Source: CAIJMI01 sp043798445
Lineage (GTDB): Bacteria; Patescibacteriota; Microgenomatia; UBA10105; UBA927
Direction of reading: 5' to 3'
DNA: 64,000 bases
NCBI GenBank assembly: GCA_043798445.1
Contig: JAZDOQ010000007.1
Location: forward strand, 9,654-73,653
The notes beneath the pieces were generated by a model. It was given only the letters and a program-made list of their open reading frames with translations. It did not search any database and was not told the origin of the DNA. The position numbers were made by a program, and so were the translations under genes. This document shows, piece by piece, positions 17,811 through 26,624 of this stretch; position 1 is the stretch's first letter; each line of letters opens with the position of its first letter.

Positions 17811-19214
17811 ATGAGTTCTATGAGAACTCTTATTGCAACAACCCCGGAAAAAATAGGAAAAACCGTTACGCTTCAGGGGTGGATCAACGCCCGACGGGAT
17901 CATGGAAAGATCATGTTTTTGGATGTTCGGGACAGGACAGGAATTGTGCAGGTTGTTTCCATGAAAACACTTGGTGACGTAAAGCCGGAAGATTGCGTTG
18001 AAATTACAGGACTTATTAAGAACCGTCCGGAATCAATGGCGAATCCAAAGTTTATTACGGGAACTATAGAAGTGGAAGCGACGCAGTTGATAATTTTGTC
18101 CAAAGCAAAAGAATTGCCGTTTCCGATTGATACTGACGGATATGAAATCAATGAAGAAATTCGGTCAAAATACCGCTATTTGGATCTTCGCAGGCCTAGG
18201 ATGAATAGAAATTTGAAGCTTCGTTCAGAGATATCTACATTTGTTCGGAATTATTTAACCCAGCGGGATTTTGTGGAAATTGAAACACCGATTTTGACCA
18301 AAACCACGCCTGAAGGCGCGCGTGATTTTATTGTTCCGTCACGACTTCAGAAAGGTAAGTTTTATGCACTTCCACAGTCTCCTCAACAGTATAAACAACT
18401 CCTCATGGTTGCGGGAATGGAACGTTATTTTCAGTTTAGTCGATGTTTTCGGGATGAAGATCCGAGAAAAGACCGGGCATATGGAGAATTTACTCAATTG
18501 GATATGGAAATGTCCTTTGTCACTCAGGAAGACATCCTTAAACTTGTTGAAGAAATGTTTACGGAACTTGTGAAAAAGATATTTCCGGAAAAACATATTT
18601 CACAAACCCCATGGTCAAGAATTCCTCATAAAGAAGCGAAAGCTATATATGGTTCCGATAAGCCAGATCTACGAAAAAATAAACAAGACAAAGATGAATT
18701 AGCGTTCTGTTGGATAATTGATTTTCCATTATTTACTGAACAATCTAAAGAGGATTTTTATCATGGTTCAGGGTCAGCTAAATTTGCTCCATCACATCAC
18801 ATGTTTACCGCACCGCATCCTGATGATATTTTGCTTCTTGAATCAAACCCTATAAAAGTTAAGGGATTGCAGCATGATTTAGTTCTCAATGGATTTGAGG
18901 TCGGTGGAGGGAGTATAAGAATTCATGATTGGAATGTTCAGGAAAAAGTATTTGATTTGATTGGTTTTTCTGAGGCACAAAAAAAGCAGTTCGAACATAT
19001 GCTTACAGCTTTTTCTTACGGCGTGCCTCCGCATGGAGGAATTGCGCCGGGACTCGATAGATTTTTGATGGCAGTATTGGGCGAACCGAGCGTTAGGGAA
19101 GTAATGGCGTTTCCAACTTCTGCCTCCGGTCAAACCAGTGTTATGGATGCACCGAGTACTGTTTCTGAGGAACAATTGACTGAGTTAGGATTACGCCTCA
19201 AAAAGAAAAAATAA
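17811..19214 (+). CDS. aspS: Aspartyl-tRNA synthetase lacking the GAD insertion
   Basis: Class IIb synthetase. An OB-fold anticodon domain opens with VTLQGWINARRDHGKIMFLDVRD; catalytic motif 2 includes RCFRDEDPRKDRAYGEFTQ and motif 3 includes GIAPGLDRFLM. The protein has about 467 residues, against roughly 590 in usual bacterial AspRS. The chain passes from YGSDKPDLR directly to LAFCWIIDFPLF, with only about ten residues in place of the GAD domain. Starts at 17811 or 17820 are both possible. Whether it also charges tRNA-Asn cannot be told from this window. Confidence 0.94.
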   Translation: MSSMRTLIATTPEKIGKTVTLQGWINARRDHGKIMFLDVRDRTGIVQVVSMKTLGDVKPEDCVEITGLIKNRPESMANPKFITGTIEVEATQLIILSKAKELPFPIDTDGYEINEEIRSKYRYLDLRRPRMNRNLKLRSEISTFVRNYLTQRDFVEIETPILTKTTPEGARDFIVPSRLQKGKFYALPQSPQQYKQLLMVAGMERYFQFSRCFRDEDPRKDRAYGEFTQLDMEMSFVTQEDILKLVEEMFTELVKKIFPEKHISQTPWSRIPHKEAKAIYGSDKPDLRKNKQDKDELAFCWIIDFPLFTEQSKEDFYHGSGSAKFAPSHHMFTAPHPDDILLLESNPIKVKGLQHDLVLNGFEVGGGSIRIHDWNVQEKVFDLIGFSEAQKKQFEHMLTAFSYGVPPHGGIAPGLDRFLMAVLGEPSVREVMAFPTSASGQTSVMDAPSTVSEEQLTELGLRLKKKK

Positions 19215-19230
19215 CATTAGTATCCCTGTC

Positions 19231-20205
19231 ATGCAGAATATTCGTACCATCATTAAAAAGATTCCGCGTGTTATAACAACACGCGTCGACAGATGGATTA
19301 TTCTTGTGGCAGCAGTTGCATTTTTTTTGTGGTATCCAGGACAGAACCGGTATGTTGTTGAACAATTTGCCGGTATCAAAAAACCGGCAGCTATTGAAAT
19401 TCCTATTCCTGCCCCGTATCCGGTGAACAAAACCGGTATCGTTCCTGGAATTGAGATTTCAGCTCGTGCGGTCGTTGTACAGGATCTGACATCTGGCGTG
19501 TATATATTTAAAAGAAACAGTACGGAACGGTTATCTCCGGCATCAACAACAAAAATACTCAGTGCGCTTGTTGTTTTTGATGCAATGAAGCTTGATGACA
19601 TCGTTACGGTTGGACCGATTAAGAATAATGGACAAGTGATGGGACTTATTGAGGGTGAACGGATGACTGTTGAGAATTTACTGTATGGTCTCCTTATTCA
19701 ATCCGGGAATGACGCAGGATATGCACTTGCTAATGCGTATCCCGGTGGCGCTGAGGAGTTCGTTGTTGCAATGAACAAGAAAGCTGAAGAATTACATCTT
19801 TCTGTAAGTCATTTTACCAATCCCGTTGGGTATGATGATCCTAACCACTATATGACTGCTGAAGATTTGTCACGCCTTGCAGATGTTGCCCTGTCAAACA
19901 AAACAGTTGCAAAGATGGTTGGTATTCCGCAAATTACTGTTTCGGATGTAACGCATACATATTTTCATAAGTTAAGTAACGTCAATCAATTGTTAGGGAA
20001 AATTCCTGGGGTAGCTGGAATAAAAACTGGATGGACAGAAGAAGCAGGAGAAAATTTAGTAACACTTATTGAGCGGAATGGAAGAAGAGTGATTATTGTG
20101 GTGTTAAAAAGTGCTGATCGGTTTGGAGATACGATTCGTCTCATTGATTGGACGTTTGCTAATATTGAGTGGCAGACATATACACTGCAAGAAGACAATA
20201 GGTAA
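19231..20205 (+). CDS. dacA: D-alanyl-D-alanine carboxypeptidase (S11, PBP5-like)
   Basis: Peptidoglycan-trimming serine peptidase. The 324-residue protein has an N-terminal membrane helix (about 21-37) and all three active-site motifs: STTK in SPASTTKILSAL, SGN in IQSGNDAGYALA and KTG in AGIKTGWTEEAG. The C-terminal beta domain of PBP5 appears to be absent or very short. Confidence 0.92.
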   Translation: MQNIRTIIKKIPRVITTRVDRWIILVAAVAFFLWYPGQNRYVVEQFAGIKKPAAIEIPIPAPYPVNKTGIVPGIEISARAVVVQDLTSGVYIFKRNSTERLSPASTTKILSALVVFDAMKLDDIVTVGPIKNNGQVMGLIEGERMTVENLLYGLLIQSGNDAGYALANAYPGGAEEFVVAMNKKAEELHLSVSHFTNPVGYDDPNHYMTAEDLSRLADVALSNKTVAKMVGIPQITVSDVTHTYFHKLSNVNQLLGKIPGVAGIKTGWTEEAGENLVTLIERNGRRVIIVVLKSADRFGDTIRLIDWTFANIEWQTYTLQEDNR

Positions 20206-20219
20206 AGTTCAGACTTCTT

Positions 20220-21284
20220 TTACTGTTTTTCTTCTACCCATGGAGCGGCAACTGCGGGAACGTAGGCCAGGAAATCATCATCGCCTTCAAAAACAAATAC
20301 CGGTTGAAGGTATGTTTGTGGTTCGATGGAATCATAGTAAGCAAGATACGCTTTTCGAACGACAGCCGTCATCCCTTGTTTTGGATATCTGACAATAAAC
20401 CCCTGTCCGTTTTGCAGTTCCGTCCATGCAAGACTGCTTGCCTTCAGTCCGTATGTTGCTGTTGTTTGGTAATCAATCGGCCAGAAGGTATAGGCAAATT
20501 GCAGGACCCGTTTTTTGATGTTTCTTGATCCTGAAAAGACGAATGAAATATGTCCTTCATTAGGATACGCAGTGACAATCTGGGTGTTGGCGACCGGTTC
20601 TCTAAAGAAATCTACCCGCACCGCATCTGCTTGAGACTGGCTTGTTGTTTGCGCTAGTGTATCTCCCGAAAGTTTCAGGAATTGCACGATGCTCGATCCT
20701 TTTTCAATATCCTTTTCATACAGGCCGTATGTTTGGAGAATATTTTTTGCCTCCATTTTGGCTGCATCTGCAAGGGAAATGTTCCGTTCAGTAAATAGTC
20801 CCATGTCTTTTTCATAGAGATAGCGAAGAATGAAATTTTTCGTTACGATATCGTAGCGAAGTTTCCGAAGTGGTGATTCTTGATCTTCAAAGCGGTACAA
20901 ATATTTTGTTTCCTGGATGGGCTCATTGATAAATTCAAGTCGTTTTGCAAATTCAGTTGCTTTGGTAAGCGCCAAAAGATTTGGTGCTGATTTTGGCATG
21001 AAATACACCATTGCTGACTCAGATGCTTTTGGTACGGTTCCTTCAATGGTTTCCAGTTGAAAGGTGAGTGTTCCTGATGGGGATGATGCAGGAGATGGGA
21101 ATTGTACAACTGGTAGTTTTCCAAACGCATGCGTTGGCGGTGGTGCTTTTGGCGGAAAAATCATGATAAATACGGAGCTTGTGATGCTCCAAAAAATACG
21201 GAGAATAATGTAAGAAATAATCGCAAGAATCGTCCAATTAATGGCTTTTCTCGTCTGATATGCAGTTTCTGTCAGGGTGGCCAT
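20220..21284 (-). CDS. Membrane-anchored extracellular protein, unknown
   Basis: A 354-residue protein starting MATLTETAYQTRKAINW, with one membrane helix (about residues 18-42) followed by a Pro/Ser-rich linker and a large mixed alpha/beta exported region. No family was recognised. The longer frame would start at 21329, but the internal Met at 21284 precedes the conserved-looking part and avoids overlap with gltX. Confidence 0.6.
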   Translation of the reverse strand: MATLTETAYQTRKAINWTILAIISYIILRIFWSITSSVFIMIFPPKAPPPTHAFGKLPVVQFPSPASSPSGTLTFQLETIEGTVPKASESAMVYFMPKSAPNLLALTKATEFAKRLEFINEPIQETKYLYRFEDQESPLRKLRYDIVTKNFILRYLYEKDMGLFTERNISLADAAKMEAKNILQTYGLYEKDIEKGSSIVQFLKLSGDTLAQTTSQSQADAVRVDFFREPVANTQIVTAYPNEGHISFVFSGSRNIKKRVLQFAYTFWPIDYQTTATYGLKASSLAWTELQNGQGFIVRYPKQGMTAVVRKAYLAYYDSIEPQTYLQPVFVFEGDDDFLAYVPAVAAPWVEEKQ

Positions 21285-21330
21285 AGGTATAAGTATACAG
21301 TATATATCTATGATACAATGCATGAGCATT

Positions 21331-22728
21331 ATGATGAAAGTTCGAACGCGTATTGCACCATCTCCAACAGGTCAGGATCTTCATATTGGAAACGCTTACA
21401 CTGCACTTATTAACTACGTGTTTGCAAAGAAACATAACGGTTTGTTTATCATCCGCATTGAAGACACAGACAGGACAAGACTCGTTGAAGGATCGGAAGA
21501 GAGAATTCTGAAATCACTTGAGTGGTTGGGAATTCCTCATACTGAAGGCCCTGATATCGGTGGACCGTTTGCTCCGTACCGGCAGTCCGACAGATTACCG
21601 ATATATAGAAAATATGCTGAGGAGTTGGTGGAAAAAGGACACGCATATTATTGTTTCTGCACGTCAGAACGGTTAGGGGAAATGAGAACAAAACAGGAAG
21701 CAAATCATCAGCCACCGATGTATGATGGGTTGTGCAAAAAGATTGATAAAGAAGAGGTGAAAGAGCGAATTAAAGAGGGAAAAAAATATGTCATACGGCT
21801 GAATGTGCCGGAAAAGGGAACAACAACATTTCATGATCTCATCCACGGTGATATTTCATTTGAAAACAAACTTCTTGATGATCAGGTACTTCTCAAATCT
21901 GATGGATATCCAACGTATCATTTAGGTGTTGTTGTTGATGACCATATTATGGAAATATCTCACATTATCAGAGGTGAAGAGTGGATTTCGTCAACACCAA
22001 AACATGTGCTATTGTATCAGTTTTTTGGTTGGACTCCTCCTGAATTTGCGCATGTATCTGTGCTTCGAAATCCGGACAAGAGTAAACTTTCTAAACGGAA
22101 AAATCCGGTATGGGTATCTGACTATCGTGCAAAAGGATATTTGCCGGAGGCAATGAAAAACTATATGGCAACTATGGCATGGTCCTATGATGGAAAAGAA
22201 CTTTTTACCATTGATGAAATGATTGAAAAATTTGATATTGCCGACGTACAGACCACTGCACCGGTGTTTGACCAGGAAAAGTTACGGTGGATGAACGGCG
22301 AATATATCAGGAAAATGGATGACGCAGAGCTTATTTCTAAAATCTGCGCATTTGATGCAACAGTGCCAAAAGAGAGTGATGCAATTATGAAAAAAATATT
22401 GCCGCTTGTTAGGGAGCGGATGAAGACGCTTGGAGAATTTGAAACCCTAGCTGATTTCTTTTTTGTTCGGCCGGTTGCGTTTGAACGGGAATTAAAGAAA
22501 GATGTATTGAAAATTGCAGCGGATGCACTCACTAGCGCTTCTTCATGGACACATGACGCAATGGAAAAAGCGATACGTGATGCTGCGGACAAGGCTAAAG
22601 TGAAAGCAAAAGATGTGTTTATGGAACTTAGACTTGCGATTACCGGAAAGACCGTTGGGCCACCACTTCTTGAATCTTTGGAGGTGTTAGGAAAAGAAGA
22701 GATACTTGAAAGACTCTCATCACTCTAA
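21331..22728 (+). CDS. gltX: Glutamyl-tRNA synthetase
   Basis: Class I synthetase for Glu, and possibly Gln. The protein of about 465 residues begins MMKVRTRIAPSPTG, with the HIGN signature (DLHIGNAYTALIN) and the KLSKRK form of the KMSKS loop. The C-terminal anticodon-binding domain ends SLEVLGKEEILERL. The ATG at 21331 or 21334 fits the family N-terminus. It converges with era with a 9-nt overlap. Confidence 0.95.
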   Translation: MMKVRTRIAPSPTGQDLHIGNAYTALINYVFAKKHNGLFIIRIEDTDRTRLVEGSEERILKSLEWLGIPHTEGPDIGGPFAPYRQSDRLPIYRKYAEELVEKGHAYYCFCTSERLGEMRTKQEANHQPPMYDGLCKKIDKEEVKERIKEGKKYVIRLNVPEKGTTTFHDLIHGDISFENKLLDDQVLLKSDGYPTYHLGVVVDDHIMEISHIIRGEEWISSTPKHVLLYQFFGWTPPEFAHVSVLRNPDKSKLSKRKNPVWVSDYRAKGYLPEAMKNYMATMAWSYDGKELFTIDEMIEKFDIADVQTTAPVFDQEKLRWMNGEYIRKMDDAELISKICAFDATVPKESDAIMKKILPLVRERMKTLGEFETLADFFFVRPVAFERELKKDVLKIAADALTSASSWTHDAMEKAIRDAADKAKVKAKDVFMELRLAITGKTVGPPLLESLEVLGKEEILERLSSL

Positions 22729-23598
22729 ATAATCAACCCAATGTGGGTCGACTTCAACCGTTAAGTCAAGAAATACCTTTTTGTTTGTTGCGGTTTCGAG
22801 TTCTTTTCGTGATGCCATGGATATCTCTTTTATCATGAATCCACCCTTTCCCACAATCATTCCTTTGTACCGATCTTGATTGGTGAGAATCCTGGCTTTG
22901 ACGTAGAGGCTGCCATTATCCCGTTCAATGGTTTCGTCAACAGCAACTGTTAACGAGTACGGTACTTCTTTTCGTAAAAACAAATATGCTTTCTCGCGGA
23001 TAATTTCTGAAAGAAACATTCTGCTGTCAAGATTAAGTGCTGGTTGTGTAAGTGTTTTTGTATCGATTGTCGGCTCTCCGACTGGGAGGTGTTCAAAAAT
23101 TGCATCAAGAAGGCTGGGAATATTTTTTCCTTGCAGTGCCGAGAGTTCAACAACATCATCAAATTCATCTTCCAAGAATTTGTATTGTACGATATGCGTT
23201 GGTCGTTTGATGTCGATTTTGTTTATTGCCAATATTTTAGTTGCGTTTGTTTTTCTGACAATGCCGAGTGCTTTGTTTTCTTCAAAATCCCGTTCTCTGG
23301 TGTGGTCAATAAGATACACAACAACATCGACATTTGATGAAAGTGCCTCCTCAGCTTTTGAGTTGACGCGCTTTGAGAGCCTATCCGGCGTTTTTCCGAA
23401 AATTCCCGGGGTGTCGACAAAGATTATTTGCCCGCGTTCATCCTCATAGACGGCTTGGAGCGGAAACCGTGTTGTTTGCGGTTTTGGCGAAGTAATGGAG
23501 ACTTTTTGTCTCAAGATCATATTGAGGAGCGTTGATTTGCCTGCATTTGGCCTACCGACAATACAGACGACTCCAACCTTCTTTTTTTCTGTTTTCAT
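22720..23598 (-). CDS. era: GTPase Era
   Basis: Ribosome-assembly GTPase that binds 16S rRNA. The 292-residue protein has G1 GRPNAGKST, G3 DTPG, G4 NKID and a C-terminal KH domain with MIVGKGGFMIKEI. The ATG at 23598 lies 7 nt from a minus-strand TACAAT box, so the mRNA is probably leaderless. The promoter is shared back to back with the sigma-factor gene. Confidence 0.95.
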   Translation of the reverse strand: MKTEKKKVGVVCIVGRPNAGKSTLLNMILRQKVSITSPKPQTTRFPLQAVYEDERGQIIFVDTPGIFGKTPDRLSKRVNSKAEEALSSNVDVVVYLIDHTRERDFEENKALGIVRKTNATKILAINKIDIKRPTHIVQYKFLEDEFDDVVELSALQGKNIPSLLDAIFEHLPVGEPTIDTKTLTQPALNLDSRMFLSEIIREKAYLFLRKEVPYSLTVAVDETIERDNGSLYVKARILTNQDRYKGMIVGKGGFMIKEISMASRKELETATNKKVFLDLTVEVDPHWVDYLE

Positions 23599-23605
23599 AC
23601 ATCGT

Positions 23606-23615
23606 ATTGTACAAT
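23606..23615. promoter_or_regulatory. Palindromic overlapping -10 elements for era and the ECF sigma gene
   Basis: ATTGTACAAT is a perfect 10-bp palindrome that reads as TACAAT on both strands. It ends 7 nt from the era start on the minus strand and 13 nt from the sigma gene start on the plus strand. Polymerase could occupy only one direction at a time. Confidence 0.5.
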
Positions 23616-23628
23616 AAAATAGTAATGT

Positions 23629-24153
23629 ATGCAGACGCAGTCTGACAGCCAGCTTGTAATTCAAATTCAACAAGGAGATATCCGGTCGTTTGAGGTGTTT
23701 GTTAAAAGGTATCAGCGGAGAGTATGGGGGTTTGTCGGGAAACGGATTAATGATTCAGCTCTCGTTGAAGAAGTTGTTCAGGATACATTATTCTCCTTTT
23801 ATCGCACGATCGATCGGGTTGATACCTCAAAATCGATTTCCACATATCTTTTTGCTATCGCAAGACACAAACTCATTGATCGCCTTCGGAAAGAAAAGAA
23901 AGTGTTGCGTCTTGCAGATGAAGACAGTCTTGAGGATGATGAAAGACTATACGATCTGGTAACGAAGGATGAGCAGAAAACCCGCGTTGGGTCAGCCATA
24001 CAAAAACTTCCAGTGCTACATCGTCGTGTTATCCGCCTATTTTATTTTAATGAGTTGTCATATGAAGAAATAAGTCGTACATTGAAGATACCAATAAATA
24101 CGGTGCGGACACTGCTTAGAAGAGCGAAAGAAAAACTGAAACAGATTTTATGA
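23629..24153 (+). CDS. ECF-type RNA polymerase sigma factor
   Basis: A 174-residue sigma-70 family protein with region 2 (EEVVQDTLFSFYRTID, STYLFAIARHKLIDRLRK) and region 4 (LPVLHRRVIRLFYFNELSYEEI, helix-turn-helix IPINTVRTLLRRAKEKL). It overlaps the next membrane-protein gene by ATGA, the usual sigma/anti-sigma arrangement. The regulon is unknown; the following three genes may be part of it. Confidence 0.92.
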   Translation: MQTQSDSQLVIQIQQGDIRSFEVFVKRYQRRVWGFVGKRINDSALVEEVVQDTLFSFYRTIDRVDTSKSISTYLFAIARHKLIDRLRKEKKVLRLADEDSLEDDERLYDLVTKDEQKTRVGSAIQKLPVLHRRVIRLFYFNELSYEEISRTLKIPINTVRTLLRRAKEKLKQIL

Positions 24154-24530
24154 AACAACATGACGTAACAAAGAAGGTGATGGAAAAAGTGGTACACTTT
24201 GAGGAAAATAGATCCGCGGGGTGGATGGAAAAATATTGGATCGCTCTCGTTTTTCTTTTTATTGGTCTTATATACGCGAGTATTACGATTTACAAAGAAT
24301 ACCGGTTTTTTGATGAAGATTTCATGGTGTCATGGTATTTTGAAGATTGGGAACTGTTCCGGGTTGTGTGGAAGGATGCACTTGCGTTTATCTGGTCGTT
24401 TGTTCCCGTGTATTGGGTGTATGGACTTGGTATCGGTATCATCACTGTTATCGGAATAGTTGTTGGAACATATGCAAAGAGGAAAAAAATAACCAGGATA
24501 TTGCAATCGATTAAAATGTATAAAAAGTAA
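24150..24530 (+). CDS. Small membrane protein, possible anti-sigma factor
   Basis: A 126-residue protein with a charged N-terminus (MKQHDVTKKVMEKVVHFEE), a helix at about 28-46, a hydrophobic Trp-rich segment and a final helix ending KRKKITRILQSIKMYKK. No known anti-sigma zinc motif (HxxxCxxC) is present. Position and 4-nt overlap with the sigma gene support a partner role, by inference only. Confidence 0.55.
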   Translation: MKQHDVTKKVMEKVVHFEENRSAGWMEKYWIALVFLFIGLIYASITIYKEYRFFDEDFMVSWYFEDWELFRVVWKDALAFIWSFVPVYWVYGLGIGIITVIGIVVGTYAKRKKITRILQSIKMYKK

Positions 24531-24560
24531 TACAATATAATGTATACAAAAGGAGTATCT

Positions 24561-24881
24561 ATGGAAAAAATGAAAAATGGTATGGGAGCAATAGTCGTTG
24601 TTATCGCAATTGCCATTCTTATTTTAATAACAGTTGGCGGTTTACTCATTCAACAAAAAAGATCGGCCTTTTTGTCTGAACAGCAAGGCGAAATGCAGAT
24701 AACAGCAGACATTGGCGTTAATCCGACGCCAACAAAAACACAAATTAAACCGGCAGACGCAGCAGACGCAAAACTTGATGTTGATTTTGCAGGCATTGAT
24801 AAAAGCATGGGGGCAATTGATGCAGAATTTTTTGCAGTTGATGCGGGACTCAATGATCAGATGGGAGATTTGTCAGAATAA
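24561..24881 (+). CDS. Single-pass membrane protein, unknown
   Basis: A 106-residue protein. The ATG at 24561 follows AAGGAG. One membrane helix (about 8-32) is followed by an acidic extracellular tail of about 70 residues rich in Ala and Asp. No family was recognised. It belongs to the ECF operon by order and spacing. Confidence 0.55.
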   Translation: MEKMKNGMGAIVVVIAIAILILITVGGLLIQQKRSAFLSEQQGEMQITADIGVNPTPTKTQIKPADAADAKLDVDFAGIDKSMGAIDAEFFAVDAGLNDQMGDLSE

Positions 24882-24935
24882 TTAGTGAAACTTTTTGTAC
24901 AGTCTGTACGTATACCTATATATAAGGAGAAAATT

Positions 24936-25742
24936 ATGAAGAAACTCATAGTTGTTATATGCGTCGCATTAATCACACCATTTGTGACTCCGGTATATGG
25001 TGAGGAAGGTGCTACATCAACAAGAGCAGTGGAACGGCTAGAAACGAGGGGTACGCAAAAAGCAGAGAAACGGGAAGAGATACAAACGAATGCAACAACA
25101 AGACTTAAAGAAAAAGCCAACAAAGAAATTGACCGAAGAATTGCATCGCTGACAAAACTCATTGATAAGATCAATGCGGTGAAACGGTTAACAGCCGCAC
25201 AAAAAACAGAGATGGCTGTACAGGTGCAGACAGAAATTACGTCACTCACGAATCTGAAAACAACCATCGCAGGACTTACGGATATTGCAGCACTGCGGAC
25301 GAGCGTGCAGTCAATTGTGAAGTCATATCGAATATACGTGTTGTATATTCCGAAAATGACTATCATTGCTAATGCAGACAAAATTCTTAATCTTGTAGAA
25401 AAAGAGATGGCGGCGTTAACAGAAAAATTACAGCTGCGCATTAATGAAGCAAATGGAAAAGGGTATTCAGTTGAGGTTGTGACGGCATTGATGGCAGAAC
25501 GGCAAACAAAGTTGACTGAGGCAACAACGCAGGCAACTGCCGCAATTACCAAAGTTGTTGGGTTAACGCCTGATGGATGGCCGGGGAACAAGACGGAATT
25601 GCAGAGCGCGCGTAATATGTTGCAGCTTGCACGAAAAGCAATGAATGATGCACAGAAGTTCGCAAATCAGGTGCGGACTCAATTAAAAGCAATGGGATCA
25701 CCAAAGACAACGGTGACACCAACACCAACAGAATCAGAATGA
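24936..25742 (+). CDS. Secreted helical protein, unknown
   Basis: A 268-residue protein. The ATG at 24936 follows AAGGAG and begins a clean signal peptide (MKKLIVVICVALITPFVTPVYG). The mature part is almost entirely charged helix and coiled coil with Thr/Ala/Lys/Glu repeats, ending in a Thr/Pro tail. Likely a periplasmic or surface stress protein of the ECF operon. It overlaps mutY by ATGA. Confidence 0.6.
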   Translation: MKKLIVVICVALITPFVTPVYGEEGATSTRAVERLETRGTQKAEKREEIQTNATTRLKEKANKEIDRRIASLTKLIDKINAVKRLTAAQKTEMAVQVQTEITSLTNLKTTIAGLTDIAALRTSVQSIVKSYRIYVLYIPKMTIIANADKILNLVEKEMAALTEKLQLRINEANGKGYSVEVVTALMAERQTKLTEATTQATAAITKVVGLTPDGWPGNKTELQSARNMLQLARKAMNDAQKFANQVRTQLKAMGSPKTTVTPTPTESE

Positions 25743-26554
25743 TTCTATCATCAACTCAAATCCGTTTCTTTCAAAAGATGATATTTGTTTGGTGGAAAAT
25801 ATACAGAAGGGATTTGCCATGGCGGCACATCCATGACCCATACAAAATTCTTGTTTCAGAGGTGATGCTTCAGCAAACGCAGGTATCGCGCGTCCTCGCG
25901 CGATATGCCGATTTTATCGAGGTATTCCCTACGGTACAGTCGCTGGCAAAAGCAACTCCTGCTGCTGTACTTCGGGTATGGAAAGGAATGGGATATAACC
26001 GACGTGCGGTATATCTTCATGCGACCGCCAAAAAAATTGTGAGCGAATATGGAGGTGTTTTTCCTACGGATGAACAGCAATTGTTGGCTCTTCCAGGAAT
26101 TGGGTCATATACCGCCCGAGCAGTGTTAGTGTTTGCGTTTAAAAGGGATATCGCGATGGTGGATACAAATATTCGTCAGATTATCACGCATTTCTTTTTT
26201 GATGATGTGTACCAACCTGAAAAAATTATCCAATCTGTTGCTGACAAGCTAGTTCCTCAGGGAACATCATGGGAGTGGCATCAGGCACTCATGGATTATG
26301 GAGCATTGAAATTGGAACGGAATAAGAAACAACGTGTAAAAAAGAAAATAAAACCGTTTAAAGAAACAAACAGGTATTTTCGGGGGAGGATCATTGATCA
26401 ACTTCGAGAGAAATCATTTAAAGAGAAAGAACTGATAAAAATTCTCTGTTTAGCGTATGGGAAAGATATAACTTTTTATATGGGTCTTTTAGAGAGGTTA
26501 GAAGCCGAAGGTCTTATTACGCATAAAAAAGATATTTGGAGGCTACCCGCGTAA
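25739..26554 (+). CDS. mutY: A/G-specific adenine glycosylase without Fe-S cysteines
   Basis: Removes A mispaired with 8-oxoG. The 271-residue protein has LPWR, the catalytic-Glu segment VSEVMLQQTQV, the helix-hairpin-helix ALPGIGSYTARAV and catalytic Asp in AMVDTNIRQI. Normal MutY then has four cysteines binding a 4Fe-4S cluster after LMDLGA; here LMDYGALKLERNKKQR continues with no Cys at all. The C-terminal MutT-like domain is also replaced by a winged-helix-like tail. MutY is the best call; another HhH-GPD specificity is possible. Confidence 0.85.
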   Translation: MILSSTQIRFFQKMIFVWWKIYRRDLPWRHIHDPYKILVSEVMLQQTQVSRVLARYADFIEVFPTVQSLAKATPAAVLRVWKGMGYNRRAVYLHATAKKIVSEYGGVFPTDEQQLLALPGIGSYTARAVLVFAFKRDIAMVDTNIRQIITHFFFDDVYQPEKIIQSVADKLVPQGTSWEWHQALMDYGALKLERNKKQRVKKKIKPFKETNRYFRGRIIDQLREKSFKEKELIKILCLAYGKDITFYMGLLERLEAEGLITHKKDIWRLPA

Positions 26555-26560
26555 GTATTT

Positions 26561-26610
26561 TGCAATATCTTGCAACATTATGCAATATCTTGCAATATCT
26601 TGCAACGCAG
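26561..26610 (+). repeat. Five 10-bp tandem repeats upstream of the Fic gene
   Basis: Five consecutive decamers, all starting TGCAA: TGCAATATCT three times, plus TGCAACATTA and TGCAACGCAG. The array ends 14 nt before the Fic start codon. The 10-bp period places each unit on the same face of the DNA helix, as expected for cooperative regulator binding. The Fic protein itself ends in a winged helix and is a candidate binder. Confidence 0.85.
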
Positions 26611-26624
26611 TGTAAAGTTATAGT

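Noticed and set aside
26561..26610. Decamer array considered as a CRISPR or phage-type array
   Set aside because: Units are contiguous 10-mers without spacers and no cas genes are near; better explained as an operator array.
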